Assembly (NCBI GenBank): GCA_023393475.1
Contig: JAEWLC010000030.1
Location: forward strand, 62,001-126,000
Source: Pseudomonadota bacterium
Lineage (GTDB): Bacteria > Pseudomonadota > Alphaproteobacteria > Rhizobiales > Devosiaceae
DNA: 64,000 bases
Direction of reading: 5' to 3'
Each line of letters opens with the position of its first letter. Position 1 is the first letter of the stretch. Below are positions 8,936-17,912 of this stretch, in pieces. The position numbers and the translations under genes are program-made. A model generated the notes under the pieces. It saw only the letters and a list, made by a program, of their open reading frames with translations, searched no databases and was not told the DNA's origin.

Positions 8936-10480
8936 CTAGTCGCAGCCGAGCTTCATTCCGTTGAAGTCGAACTCGCAGCCGACGCGCATCAGGGTCGCGA
9001 TGTCGGCATCGGTTGCGGCGGCAGTGCCGTCGGCCGGCAGCACGATGGCCTCGACGACGAGCGCGTTGTCACCGTCGAGCATGCCGTACCAGCTGAAGCT
9101 GATGCCGGTGTCGTCGTAGGTACCGGAGCGGACGAAGCTGACTTCGTTCTCGGTGTCGTTGGTGAAGGTGCGGCCGAGTTTCGATTTGTCGCGGGCGCTC
9201 TCGAACAGGCTGCGCGGGCCGACACGTTCGAACACAAAGACGTTGTCGAGATGCGAGATGCGCGTCGCCGGGTTGGTGGCGTCGAGAACGAAATCGGCCG
9301 GCATCACCGGCAGCAGCGGTGGCACGGCAACGTTGAAGCGGTTGGCGTCGATATCGGCTTCGGCAGGCAGGTCGAGGCTGTCGATGTCCTGGTCGAGCGG
9401 CAGGAAGTAGCTGTTGAGCGGACCCTTGACGAGCGTGCGCTTGACCGGGTTCCGGCCCTGGCCGGCGGTGGACCAGCCCTTCTGCCGGTTGAACAGCCCC
9501 GTAGCTGCACCGTTGTAGCCGTCGATGCCCGGCGTGAAGTAGAGCGCGATCTCATAGTCGCCGTCGGTCGCGAGGGAGTTTTCGGTAACCGAGCAGTTGC
9601 CGATATCGAGCAGGCGATCGCCGAGGAGGTAGCCGCTGAGGGAACCGCCATACTCGGCCTTGCCGATGTTCTCGGTGTATTCGGAGAGGAAGCGCCAGTA
9701 CATGTCGGCGGGGTCGCCACGCTCGTCGATGGCGAGCAGGCGCATGCACGCGTTGCGCACGGCGCTGGCGGTGTCGGTCACCCAGCCGGAGGTCCGCGTC
9801 GGGGGCAGGGCGACCCGGGCGAGGTACAGGTCCTCGGCCGTCTTCAGGTCATAGGATTCGTCGGGACCCATGCCGACCATCTTGAAGATGACCTCCGGGT
9901 CGACGTTCCACTTCACCAGTTCCTTGACCATGATCGACAGCGCGTCGCGGGTCTGGCCCTGTGCGGCCATGCCGCCAGTCTCCTCGACCGCAGCGCGGAA
10001 CGACTCCTCGTCGGCATAGGGCGCGTGGAAACCGACTGTGGAGCCGGGCTCGATCATGCGGTCGACATAGGTGCCCATGCCCTCCTGGCTGGACCAGGCC
10101 GAGCCGCCGAGAAAGGCGAACGCGCAGGCGGAGTAGCAATAGGCGCCGCGCTCGACGACGGTGGCGATGTGGTGCTGCCGCAGGAAATCCGCGAGGGTGA
10201 GACCTTCGAGATAGCTGCCGCCGGGCCCGTTCATGGTGAGAACCGCGGTCGGCATGCCGTCGGGCCCGCTGCAGCTTTCGCGGCAATTGACGAAGCTGTT
10301 GTAGAGGCCTTCAAGCGCGGCGACGTCGCCGTTCGCCGTGTCGCCTTCGTAGTGGAGGTGGGGAACCGGATGGGTCGCCGAATACTGCATTGAGATGATG
10401 GATATCTCGGCAGCGGCAGCCGGCGTGGCAGGAAGTACGGCGACCGACAGAAAGCCGATCGCGATCGTCAACAGGCGCAT
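8936..10480 (-). CDS. exported ClpP/SppA-fold protein (COG3904-like)
   Basis: A 514-residue protein with a Sec signal peptide (about 1-23, ending PAAAAE). The N-terminal half looks like a ClpP/SppA-type serine-protease fold: TMNGPGGSYLEGL (oxyanion region, about 84-96), RGAYCYSACAFAFLGG with the likely nucleophile Ser, and STVGFHAPY with the likely catalytic His. This arrangement is typical of the poorly known periplasmic COG3904 proteins. The C-terminal ~250 residues are unassigned and contain a few cysteines. The ATG at 10480 is preceded by AGGGGGA. No substrate can be inferred. Confidence 0.7.
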   Translation of the reverse strand: MRLLTIAIGFLSVAVLPATPAAAAEISIISMQYSATHPVPHLHYEGDTANGDVAALEGLYNSFVNCRESCSGPDGMPTAVLTMNGPGGSYLEGLTLADFLRQHHIATVVERGAYCYSACAFAFLGGSAWSSQEGMGTYVDRMIEPGSTVGFHAPYADEESFRAAVEETGGMAAQGQTRDALSIMVKELVKWNVDPEVIFKMVGMGPDESYDLKTAEDLYLARVALPPTRTSGWVTDTASAVRNACMRLLAIDERGDPADMYWRFLSEYTENIGKAEYGGSLSGYLLGDRLLDIGNCSVTENSLATDGDYEIALYFTPGIDGYNGAATGLFNRQKGWSTAGQGRNPVKRTLVKGPLNSYFLPLDQDIDSLDLPAEADIDANRFNVAVPPLLPVMPADFVLDATNPATRISHLDNVFVFERVGPRSLFESARDKSKLGRTFTNDTENEVSFVRSGTYDDTGISFSWYGMLDGDNALVVEAIVLPADGTAAATDADIATLMRVGCEFDFNGMKLGCD

Positions 10481-10565
10481 ACGGAGTCCCCCTCGAATTC
10501 TTTGGAAATTCTAGGAGGTTTGACGCTCGGCGGGCAAGGCTCCTTGGGTGCGGCCCGAGCATTTT

Positions 10566-10596
10566 GGGCGCGGCAATCCATCCGGATGCCGCGCCC
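10566..10596 (-). terminator. inverted repeat after the phytanoyl-CoA dioxygenase gene
   Basis: A 10-bp perfect stem GGGCGCGGCA/TGCCGCGCCC with an 11-base loop starts 7 bases past the stop of the minus-strand dioxygenase gene. The minus-strand transcript would read AAAAT after it, not a U-run, so it may stabilise the 3' end rather than terminate by the standard mechanism. Confidence 0.4.
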
Positions 10597-10602
10597 CAAC
10601 AA

Positions 10603-11541
10603 TCACCAGCGGGAGAGGCCGAGCAGTTTCTCGCCTAGTGGGGTCAGCTTGGCGGTCGTGGCGTTGTGCTTTTCCCATTCGCGCGGATCGCCGGGGAAGG
10701 CATCGCGCTTGGGATGATCGAGGTCGCGCCAGAGCCGGATGCGCTCCATCCGTTCGGCGGTGTTGTCCCACTCGGCCGGATGCATGGAAATGTACTGCGC
10801 CATGCGCACGCGGTTGTCCGAGTGGTTGGGGCGGACGCCGTGGGCGAGGAGCGAGTTGAAGATCATCAGGTCGCCCGGTTCGAGATCCACATTCACCGTC
10901 GAAAGGCCGGTCATGTCGGGATGCATCGGGTCGCGATCGGCCGGCTGGGTCTTCACCCACTCGTCGAAGTGCTCGAAGAGGTACGGCACGCTCTGGAAGC
11001 CGCCGACATCGCCGTCCTGCTTCTTGAGGCTGAGCACGGCCTGCACGCCGATCGGGGGCGGCTGGATGGACGTGTCGACGTCCCAGTGGATGAAGCCGTT
11101 GGGGTTCCCCTTCACCTTCTTGGGCGGGTTGAGGTTGGCCCGGTCGATGGTGACCCACAGGTCCTCGCGGTCCCAGATGTCGACGAACGCATCGTAGACG
11201 CGCTTTTCCATCCGGTTGTCCCAGAGCGCCTGGTGATTGTAGATCTCCAGCATGCCGGTGCCGTTCAGCTCCTTCATGATGTGATCACGGCGCTGCGGCG
11301 CGTACCAGGTCGACTGGTCGTTCGGATCCTTCTCGTCAAAACGCCAGAGCACTTCCACAAGTCGCTCGACATTGGCTGCAGGCACCGCCTGACGGACAAT
11401 CACGTAGCCCTTCGTGATCCAGTGCTGCCAGTCGTCCTTCGACAGCACGCGCAGCGGCAAAGTCTTCTGGATATCCTTGAGCTGCGTGGTAGCCGATGTG
11501 GTCGGGTGACTGTCCCGCTTCATTGCTGCGGCCATGCTCAT
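10603..11541 (-). CDS. phytanoyl-CoA dioxygenase (PhyH) family protein
   Basis: A 312-residue Fe(II)/2-oxoglutarate-dependent oxygenase. The iron triad is visible as H152-x-D154 (GFIHWDVDT) and H234 (LLAHGVRPN), with R244 or R246 (NRVRMAQY) to bind 2-oxoglutarate. The PhyH family hydroxylates varied small molecules, so the substrate is not known. It is divergent from an AraC regulator, which is followed by a convergent DUF5054/GH38-like gene. That context suggests catabolism of a glycoside or opine-like compound, but this is inference. The ATG at 11541 has CGGAGAG upstream. Confidence 0.8.
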   Translation of the reverse strand: MSMAAAMKRDSHPTTSATTQLKDIQKTLPLRVLSKDDWQHWITKGYVIVRQAVPAANVERLVEVLWRFDEKDPNDQSTWYAPQRRDHIMKELNGTGMLEIYNHQALWDNRMEKRVYDAFVDIWDREDLWVTIDRANLNPPKKVKGNPNGFIHWDVDTSIQPPPIGVQAVLSLKKQDGDVGGFQSVPYLFEHFDEWVKTQPADRDPMHPDMTGLSTVNVDLEPGDLMIFNSLLAHGVRPNHSDNRVRMAQYISMHPAEWDNTAERMERIRLWRDLDHPKRDAFPGDPREWEKHNATTAKLTPLGEKLLGLSRW

Positions 11542-11663
11542 GATGCTCTCCGTGCTCCTCCTCTGAGGCGATGGGATGAGAATACCGGCGCCGTGGCCGG
11601 CGAGTTGTCGGCGGCTGGCGAGTGCTGGTACTATTCTGGCGTGATCGATGAAGTGGAGGCCGG

Positions 11664-12527
11664 ATGCGGCCGTTTCTCGAAAAGCTGCCGTTCACCGCGG
11701 AATCGTCGCTGGCCATCCTCAACCGGCGGCTCGACGACGCGATACCGTTCCAGTGGCACCATCATCCTGAGTTCGAACTGACACTAACGCTCAACTCCGT
11801 CGGCCAGCGCTTCGTCGGCGACCATGTCGGCGAATATGGCGACGGCGACCTCGTGCTGGTGGGGCCGAACCTGCCGCACACCTGGGCGTCGCGGGAGAAG
11901 GTCGAGTCCGGGGCGCCGCATGTGGCGTTGGTGATGTGGTTTCACCCGGATTGGGCGCGCAAGGTCACGGACGGGTTCGTCGAACTCGGTGCCGTCGCGG
12001 CGCTGCTGGCCAGGGCGCGCAACGGGTTGAGCTTTTCACCGGAGGCGGTGAGGGAAGTCCGGGCGCAGTTCGAGGAGCTGTTCCCGGCGGCGCCGGCAGC
12101 CCGGTTGCTTGGCCTGATGACTGTGCTGGACCAGCTGGCGCGCGACGGGGTGGCCACGGCGCTCTCGAGCCACGCAGTCGATGGCCTCAAGGCCGGCGAG
12201 AGCCGCGAGCGCATCGATCGGGTGCTGCTGCACATCCACATGCACTATGCCCGCGCGCTGCCACTCGAGGAACTGGCCGAGGTTGGCGCGCTGAGCCTTT
12301 CGGGGCTGCACCGGATGTTCGTGAAGCACACCGGGACCACGGTGTCGGACTACCTGATCCGGATGCGGATCGGCGACGCCTGCGCCCGCCTCTCGGGTAC
12401 CGACCAGCCGGTCGCGCATGTTGCCGATGCAGTCGGATACGCCGCGCTCGCCAACTTCAACCGGCAGTTCAAGGCTCTGAAGGGGATGACACCGCGCGAC
12501 TATCGGCGGCGGTTCCGGCCGGCCTAG
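11664..12527 (+). CDS. AraC-family transcriptional regulator
   Basis: A 287-residue regulator with an N-terminal cupin-type sensor (WHHHPEFELTLTLNS at about 32-46; GDGDLVLVGPNLPHTW) and a C-terminal double helix-turn-helix (about 190-287, with LEELAEVGALSLSGLHRMFVKHTG and the ending LKGMTPRDYRRRF). Such cupin-AraC proteins usually sense sugars or related compounds and activate neighbouring genes. It lies between the divergent PhyH gene and the convergent DUF5054 gene, both likely targets. GGAGG precedes the ATG at 11664. Confidence 0.85.
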   Translation: MRPFLEKLPFTAESSLAILNRRLDDAIPFQWHHHPEFELTLTLNSVGQRFVGDHVGEYGDGDLVLVGPNLPHTWASREKVESGAPHVALVMWFHPDWARKVTDGFVELGAVAALLARARNGLSFSPEAVREVRAQFEELFPAAPAARLLGLMTVLDQLARDGVATALSSHAVDGLKAGESRERIDRVLLHIHMHYARALPLEELAEVGALSLSGLHRMFVKHTGTTVSDYLIRMRIGDACARLSGTDQPVAHVADAVGYAALANFNRQFKALKGMTPRDYRRRFRPA

Positions 12528-12529
12528 CC

Positions 12530-14395
12530 CTAGCCGGCGAGGGTGAGGACGAAGCGGGCAACGAACTCGTCCGCGCCCCACCACATGGCGAAGTTGGTGC
12601 CCCACTTGTTGTTGTGGAGGTTGAAGCGCAGCCCGTTGTCGAAGACGGGCGGCGCCTTGTCGTAGCGCATGAACGGGCGATCGATCGGCCCCACCAGCGG
12701 CGTGTCCAGGGGCGCGAGGTGGATGCGGCCCGAGCGGATGGCGGACACGGCTTGCAGCGCTCCGCCGCCGTTGCGGGCTGTGCGGTCGCCGGGCTGCCAG
12801 AGGCCCAGCTTCTCAAACTCCCACGCGGCGACGCCGGTGGGCGTGAAGGTCACGAAACTAGCCTCCGGCATGCGGTTCGTCGGCTTGTCGCGAAGGATCA
12901 CCGAGATCTCGAGCCGGTCGGCGCCGAGCGCCCGGAAGCGATAGGCGATGCCGGCGGGGGCGCCCAGCTGTGCATGCGCCGCTGGATCGAGCGACAGCCC
13001 ATCTCCCGACGCTTGCGGTGCAAAGCTGCGGGACTGGGCGGCGGTCGCGCTTTCGATGCCGGGTTTGCCGAAATCGAAGAGTGCCCATTCGTGACGGTTG
13101 GAGAGATAGGTGTCCACCCAGCCGCGAACGTCTGCCGCGTCGTAGCTCTCGTAGCGGTAGCCGAGCAGCGTGGGCTCGCCGCGGACCTCCATCCCGGCGG
13201 GGCTGGTGATGGCGACGATGTCGCCGGTGACGGCGTCCGTTTCGACGGACCAGCCGGCTAGGTCGCTGCCCTCGTTCTTCGCCAGCGCGGCGGTGGCGCG
13301 GTTGCGATCATCGGCGTCGAGGTGGCCGAGGGCTTCATCGAGATAGGCGCTCTGCTCGACCCACGAGGCTTCGGAGAGCTGGAAGCGGTAGTCCGTGGTC
13401 CGCGCGGCTTCGAATGCCGGGCGGTCCCAGGTTTCCTCGTCGCGGAGGTAGGATTTGATGTCGACGCCCCAGGTGTGCTCGGCGATCATGCCCAGTGCGC
13501 GGCCGAAGGCGAGGCGCCGCTCGGATAATCCCTCGCGCTCGAACCCATCGTAGAGCCGTTGCAGGGCGAGGAAGCGGCTGACCCGGTCGGGGTCCGAGGC
13601 GATGCCGTGGATCCAGCTGTCGCCGGTCTCGATATCCACCACAGGGAACTCGTCGCGCCGGTCCCACAGCATCTCGCCGTAGGCCTCGAGCGTCGAAGCG
13701 TGCAGGCGCACACCGGGATTGTGCTTCTGGATATGCCGGTAGGCCTCGACGGTCTGCGGCACGCTTTGCGGGCCCATGTTGTCATTGGTGTGGGCAAAGC
13801 TCAGCCCGGACTCGAAGCCGGCCGGCACGTGGGTCTCGCCGTAGGAGGCCTGATACATGACGACGATTTCCGAGCCATCGGGCGCACGCCAGCGGAACAC
13901 ATCGGGCACTTCCGGCACCTGCGAGGCGGCATTCACGCCGAGATGCAGGAATTTGACACCCGCGGCCGCCATGAGCGGCACCATGCCGAGCGTGTGACCG
14001 GGAACGTCGGTCATCTTGGCGGCGATGGTCTTCATGCCGAAGCGCCGGTCCAGTTCCTGCGAGTAACTGAGCCCGGCGCGGAACAGGGCAGGCGACATGA
14101 GCTCGGTATGCGTGGTGTAGGGCAGGGCGTGCCAGCGGATCAGCCCGCGCTCGATGGCCCGCTCGAGGCGCGCGACCCGTTCGGGCGACTGGGAGTTGAG
14201 GTGGTCCCAGATCAGCCACGCTCCGGTGGTCCAGACGAATTTCGGCTCGTCCGGGTTCTCGGCGAAGAAATGCTCGCCGGTTTCGATCGCCTGCGGGATG
14301 AAGCGCTCGTGGTACTGCGCGCGCACCTTGGCGGCGTGGTCGGTAAAGCCGATGTCGAGATGCGTCTTGAAGACGATGTGGATGTCGCGGGGCAC
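12530..14395 (-). CDS. DUF5054 / GH38-like glycosidase
   Basis: A 621-residue protein whose N-terminal domain resembles glycoside hydrolase family 38 alpha-mannosidases. FKTHLDIGF carries the zinc-binding H12-x-D14 pair, and TTGAWLIWD and TDVPGHTLGMVPLMAAAG follow. I recognise the overall type as DUF5054, an uncharacterised GH38 relative. It has no signal peptide, so it probably acts in the cytoplasm. The GTG start at 14395 has AGGTGAG upstream. The stop is 3 bases from that of the convergent AraC gene. Substrate and activity are unknown. Confidence 0.75.
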   Translation of the reverse strand: MPRDIHIVFKTHLDIGFTDHAAKVRAQYHERFIPQAIETGEHFFAENPDEPKFVWTTGAWLIWDHLNSQSPERVARLERAIERGLIRWHALPYTTHTELMSPALFRAGLSYSQELDRRFGMKTIAAKMTDVPGHTLGMVPLMAAAGVKFLHLGVNAASQVPEVPDVFRWRAPDGSEIVVMYQASYGETHVPAGFESGLSFAHTNDNMGPQSVPQTVEAYRHIQKHNPGVRLHASTLEAYGEMLWDRRDEFPVVDIETGDSWIHGIASDPDRVSRFLALQRLYDGFEREGLSERRLAFGRALGMIAEHTWGVDIKSYLRDEETWDRPAFEAARTTDYRFQLSEASWVEQSAYLDEALGHLDADDRNRATAALAKNEGSDLAGWSVETDAVTGDIVAITSPAGMEVRGEPTLLGYRYESYDAADVRGWVDTYLSNRHEWALFDFGKPGIESATAAQSRSFAPQASGDGLSLDPAAHAQLGAPAGIAYRFRALGADRLEISVILRDKPTNRMPEASFVTFTPTGVAAWEFEKLGLWQPGDRTARNGGGALQAVSAIRSGRIHLAPLDTPLVGPIDRPFMRYDKAPPVFDNGLRFNLHNNKWGTNFAMWWGADEFVARFVLTLAG

Positions 14396-14518
14396 GGAAG
14401 CAACTCACCTGGCCCCGGAGGGATGTCGCGGGGGACTGCAATGCTGAAGTTCTAGCCCGCGCTGATCGGACAGATCAACGCAATGTGGGCGTTGCTGCGG
14501 ACTTCCGCGCTCGGGAGG

Positions 14519-15478
14519 TCAGGCGGTTCGGCGGCGCTTGGCCATCCGGGCCTTCCACCGCCTGATGCCCGCCGGATTGATGATCCCGAGGCCGGCCAGC
14601 CAACTGACAATGTAGGCTGGCCAGATGCCGGTCTGGAACGCATAGCGCCACCACAGATGTCCGAGCGGGATGGTCCCGCTGCTCCATGGCTTCGGTCCGC
14701 CGAAATGCACGATCCCCGGCGCGGCGCGCTGTTCGACATAGGCCGCGCGGACGCCCTCCGGAGCGTTCTCGATGATTCCGGGCCGAAGGGATGTGGCCAT
14801 GACGTTCCAGGTGGGCGGAAGCAGCGCGATATCGTCGCGCAGGATCGCGTTGAGCGCACACTGGTCCGCGTAGATGAGCCGATCCCGGTGCTCGCGCACG
14901 AAGTCACCAAAGCGCTGGGCGAAGCGGATGCGGCGCAATTGGTCGAGATCCAGCAGGGCGACTCCGCCCTGCACATACCGCGAGACGCGCTCCGGCGTAT
15001 CGAGGCCGAGGACCTCGGGAAGGTAGGCCCGCGTGCTCCTTGCGCGATCGGTGTCTCGCAGCAGGCTGTCGACGAACGGGAGGTCGACCACGGCGCCGAT
15101 GGCATTGCCGTCGAGGTCGGCATCGAAGAGCGCCGAGAGATCGGCGTTCACGACGAGATCGAGGTCCAGGTAGATGGCGCGGTCGTGTTGCGCCAGCAGC
15201 TCGGCAATGGCGGCGCGGTGCAGGGTCGATGGCGGGAAGCGGCCGATCCTGCCAACGTCGGCCCACGGATTTGCGTGGCGGACGAGGCGGATGCTGACGA
15301 CCGGATCGCGCCAGCGCCCAACCCGCTCGGTCATGGCGCTGTCGGGACCGTCGTAGACGACATAGAACATCACCGGCCGGCCGGTGGTCGTGGTGGCCGC
15401 GATGGATCTCGCGACCACGAGTGTCAGCGGCAGATAGCCTGCATCTGCCACGGCGCAGACGACGATGGGCGACTGCAC
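14519..15478 (-). CDS. glycosyltransferase family 8-type protein
   Basis: A GT8-like (GT-A fold) glycosyltransferase of about 319 residues. It shows IVVCAVADAGYLPLTLVVARSI at the N-terminus, the DxD metal site in YLDLDLVVNADLSALF, ADQCALNAIL, and a late IVHFGGPKPW segment, all in family order. A longer frame starting at 15589 would only translate the icd 3' end in another register, so I chose the GTG at 15478, 17 bases after icd stops. No strong ribosome-binding site is seen. It is probably co-transcribed with icd. Confidence 0.75.
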   Translation of the reverse strand: MQSPIVVCAVADAGYLPLTLVVARSIAATTTTGRPVMFYVVYDGPDSAMTERVGRWRDPVVSIRLVRHANPWADVGRIGRFPPSTLHRAAIAELLAQHDRAIYLDLDLVVNADLSALFDADLDGNAIGAVVDLPFVDSLLRDTDRARSTRAYLPEVLGLDTPERVSRYVQGGVALLDLDQLRRIRFAQRFGDFVREHRDRLIYADQCALNAILRDDIALLPPTWNVMATSLRPGIIENAPEGVRAAYVEQRAAPGIVHFGGPKPWSSGTIPLGHLWWRYAFQTGIWPAYIVSWLAGLGIINPAGIRRWKARMAKRRRTA

Positions 15479-15494
15479 CGGGACCGTTGCCCGA

Positions 15495-16709
15495 TCAGGC
15501 AGCCATGGCCTTCTTGAGGTTGGCGTCGATGGCGTCGAGGAAGCCGAGCGTCGAGAGCCACTTCTGGTCCGGGCCGACGAGCAGGGCAAGATCCTTGGTC
15601 ATCAGGCCGGACTCGACGGTGTCGATGCAGACCTTTTCGAGCGTTTCGGAGAACTTCGCCAGTTCCGCGTTGTTGTCGAGCTTGGCACGGTGGGCGAGGC
15701 CGCGGGTCCAGGCAAAGATGGAGGCGATGGAGTTGGTCGAGGTCTCCTTGCCCTGCTGGTGCTGGCGGTAGTGGCGCGTCACCGTGCCGTGCGCGGCTTC
15801 GGCTTCGACGATCTTGCCATCGGGCGTCATCAGCACCGAGGTCATCAGGCCGAGCGAACCAAAACCCTGGGCCACGATATCCGACTGCACGTCGCCGTCG
15901 TAGTTCTTGCAGGCCCAGACGTAGCCGCCGGACCACTTCAGGGCCGAGGCGACCATGTCGTCGATCAGGCGGTGTTCGTACCAGATCTTCAGCTCGTCGA
16001 ACTTCGCCTTGTAGTCGCGGTCGAAGATCTCCTGGAAGATGTCCTTGAAGCGCCCGTCATAGGCCTTGAGGATGGTGTTCTTGGTCGACAGGTAGCACGG
16101 GACCTTGCGGTTGATCGCGTAGTTGAACGAGGCGTGGGCGAAATCGGCGATCGAGTCGTCGAGGTTGTACATGCCCATGGCGACGCCGGCCGAGGGGGCG
16201 TCGAACACGTCGTATTCCTGCACGGTGCCGTCATCGCCGACGAACTTCATCGTCAGCTTGCCCTTGCCGGGGAACTTGAAGTCGGTGGCGCGGTACTGGT
16301 CGCCGAAGGCGTGGCGGCCGACGATGATCGGCTGGGTCCAGCCCGGCACGAGGCGCGGCACGTTCGACATGATAATCGGCTCGCGGAAGATCACGCCGCC
16401 GAGGATGTTGCGGATGGTGCCGTTGGGCGACTTCCACATCTTCTTGAGGCCGAACTCTTCGACGCGCGCCTCGTCGGGCGTGATGGTGGCGCACTTGATG
16501 CCGACGCCGTGCTTCTTGATGGCGTTGGCGGCGTCGACGGTCACCTGGTCGTTGGTGGCGTCGCGGTTCTGCACCGAGAGGTCGTAATACTCGATGTCGA
16601 GATCGAGGTAGGGCGTGATCAGCTTGTCCTTGATCGCCTGCCAGATGATGCGGGTCATCTCATCGCCGTCGAGATCGACGACGGGGTTGGCAACTTTGAT
16701 CTTGGCCAT
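15495..16709 (-). CDS. icd: NADP-dependent isocitrate dehydrogenase
   Basis: Icd oxidatively decarboxylates isocitrate to 2-oxoglutarate in the TCA cycle. The 404-residue protein is of the eukaryote-like homodimeric class found in alphaproteobacteria: MAKIKVANPVVDLDGDEMTR at the start, SPNGTIRNILGGVIFREPI (substrate region), then NYDGDVQSDIVAQGFGSLG and EAAHGTVTRHYR for cofactor binding. It starts at the ATG at 16709 and ends KAMAA. The recA-alaS-icd order is a known alphaproteobacterial arrangement, here widened by about ten other genes. Confidence 0.97.
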   Translation of the reverse strand: MAKIKVANPVVDLDGDEMTRIIWQAIKDKLITPYLDLDIEYYDLSVQNRDATNDQVTVDAANAIKKHGVGIKCATITPDEARVEEFGLKKMWKSPNGTIRNILGGVIFREPIIMSNVPRLVPGWTQPIIVGRHAFGDQYRATDFKFPGKGKLTMKFVGDDGTVQEYDVFDAPSAGVAMGMYNLDDSIADFAHASFNYAINRKVPCYLSTKNTILKAYDGRFKDIFQEIFDRDYKAKFDELKIWYEHRLIDDMVASALKWSGGYVWACKNYDGDVQSDIVAQGFGSLGLMTSVLMTPDGKIVEAEAAHGTVTRHYRQHQQGKETSTNSIASIFAWTRGLAHRAKLDNNAELAKFSETLEKVCIDTVESGLMTKDLALLVGPDQKWLSTLGFLDAIDANLKKAMAA

Positions 16710-16801
16710 GCTTCAAGCTCCTCGGGCAGCGAATGGATCGATGCCGGGCTAATAGCATGAAATTGCCCGAGCGGAAGCGGGGGCGGCGATGGATCGACTG
16801 A

Positions 16802-17344
16802 TCAGCCCTTGCCGCAGGTCTGCTTGAGCTGGCGGACGGCCGTGGTGGAGCCCTTGGTGACAAAATTGTCGGCACGCGCGACGCTGTCGCCATCGATGAT
16901 CGCCATGCGGACGTCGAAGTTGGCGGCCTCGGCAACGCCGAGCATCTTGTCCACGCCCTCGCCGGAAATGAGCATGGTCCTGTCGTCGATGGGCGGGTCG
17001 ACTATGCCCTCGACGATGGATCCGCCCTTGCCGCTCTTGGGGTCATGCAACTCGCCGAAAAGGATATGCACGTTCTGGGCCTGGCGGATGTTGTCAGGGA
17101 ACGGCGCGCTGGCCCGGTAGATAAGCGCGAAGCCGACATCGGGGAAGCAGAGGAACGCGAGCGAAGCCTCCGCATCGAAGATGCCGGCGGCGGGCGTGCC
17201 TTGTTCCTCGAAGTTGCTCCAGGCGCCCTTGACCGTTCGCACAGCGGCGTCCGGGCCGGGCGGAGGCGGCGGGGCATCTTGGGAAAGCGCTGCCGTCACC
17301 GGCATCGCCACGGCAAGGATCAGGGACAGGATCGAGACCCGCAC
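16802..17344 (-). CDS. exported protein of unknown function
   Basis: A 180-residue protein with a signal peptide (VRVSILSLILAVAMPVTA, then a proline-rich stretch). It starts with GTG at 17344, preceded by GGGAG; an in-frame upstream start at 17446 would put unsuitable sequence before the signal peptide. The C-terminus FVTKGSTTAVRQLKQTCGKG resembles the F-x-x-x-GS-x-x-A-x-x-x-L-x-x-x-C ending of another exported protein in this window (60899-61393), suggesting one loose family. It is divergent from the MarR gene. Confidence 0.6.
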   Translation of the reverse strand: MRVSILSLILAVAMPVTAALSQDAPPPPPGPDAAVRTVKGAWSNFEEQGTPAAGIFDAEASLAFLCFPDVGFALIYRASAPFPDNIRQAQNVHILFGELHDPKSGKGGSIVEGIVDPPIDDRTMLISGEGVDKMLGVAEAANFDVRMAIIDGDSVARADNFVTKGSTTAVRQLKQTCGKG

Positions 17345-17424
17345 GGCACACTCCCACTCGGAATTTCGGGAATATGTGCGAACCGCCGCCGCCGCGCAAT
17401 CGGGTGGACATGCGCCATCCACCG

Positions 17425-17452
17425 TTGACACCGTGCATATACACACTATCTA
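17425..17452 (+). promoter_or_regulatory. marR promoter with embedded operator
   Basis: TTGACA (17425-17430) is followed 16 bases later by TATCTA (17447-17452). The spacer holds GTGCATATACAC (17433-17444), a near-palindrome almost identical to the one before the FabF-like gene. Binding there would block RNA polymerase, giving autorepression. The predicted start of transcription is at or next to the ATG, so the mRNA may be leaderless. Confidence 0.6.
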
Positions 17453-17459
17453 TCGGCCC

Positions 17460-17876
17460 ATGCGAGACGACTTCAGCCAATGCATGGTGACCAACACCCG
17501 TATGGCCGCCCGGGCGATCACCCGGCGCTACGACGCCTATGCACGCAAGTTCGGGATCACCGCGACGCAGTTCTCGCTGATGGGGGTGATCGTCGCGTCC
17601 GGCCCGCAGACGGTGAGCGACCTGGCCGAGGCCCGCGGCTTCGAGCGCACGACGCTGACGCGCAATCTCGACCGGCTGGAGAAGATGGGCCTGATCCGGT
17701 CCCGTCCTGCCGAGCACGGGAATGGCCGCATCTGCAGCCTCACCGAGAAGGGCGAGGCGCTGGTCGAGCAGTTGTTGCCGTACTGGCGCAAGGCGCAGGC
17801 CGAAATCCGCGAGGAGCTCGGCGGCGAAGGTTTCGACGCAACTCTCAGCACCCTGAGGCGGCTCGCCGCCATCTGA
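17460..17876 (+). CDS. MarR-family transcriptional regulator
   Basis: A 138-residue winged-helix regulator. MAARAITRRYDAYARKFGITATQFSLMGVI and QTVSDLAEARGFERTTLTRNLDRLEKMGLIRS give the MarR dimerisation helix and recognition helix. The ATG at 17460 gives a typical MarR N-terminus; there is no Shine-Dalgarno, and the likely transcription start coincides with the ATG. It lies 60 bases before a FabF-like gene whose leader carries the same palindrome, so it probably represses both. The ligand is unknown but may be an acyl compound. Confidence 0.85.
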   Translation: MRDDFSQCMVTNTRMAARAITRRYDAYARKFGITATQFSLMGVIVASGPQTVSDLAEARGFERTTLTRNLDRLEKMGLIRSRPAEHGNGRICSLTEKGEALVEQLLPYWRKAQAEIREELGGEGFDATLSTLRRLAAI

Positions 17877-17912
17877 GTTCGTACCCTGGCGGCCCATTGG
17901 ACCGCCGCAACC

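Noticed and set aside
10566..10596. Strong rho-independent terminator after the PhyH gene
   Set aside because: The stem is good but the minus-strand sequence after it is AAAAT, not a T-run, so only a low-confidence hairpin is reported.
15479..15589. N-terminal extension of the GT8 glycosyltransferase into icd
   Set aside because: The extra residues are icd coding sequence read in another register and are Ser/Arg/Thr-rich; the GTG at 15478 fits the domain.
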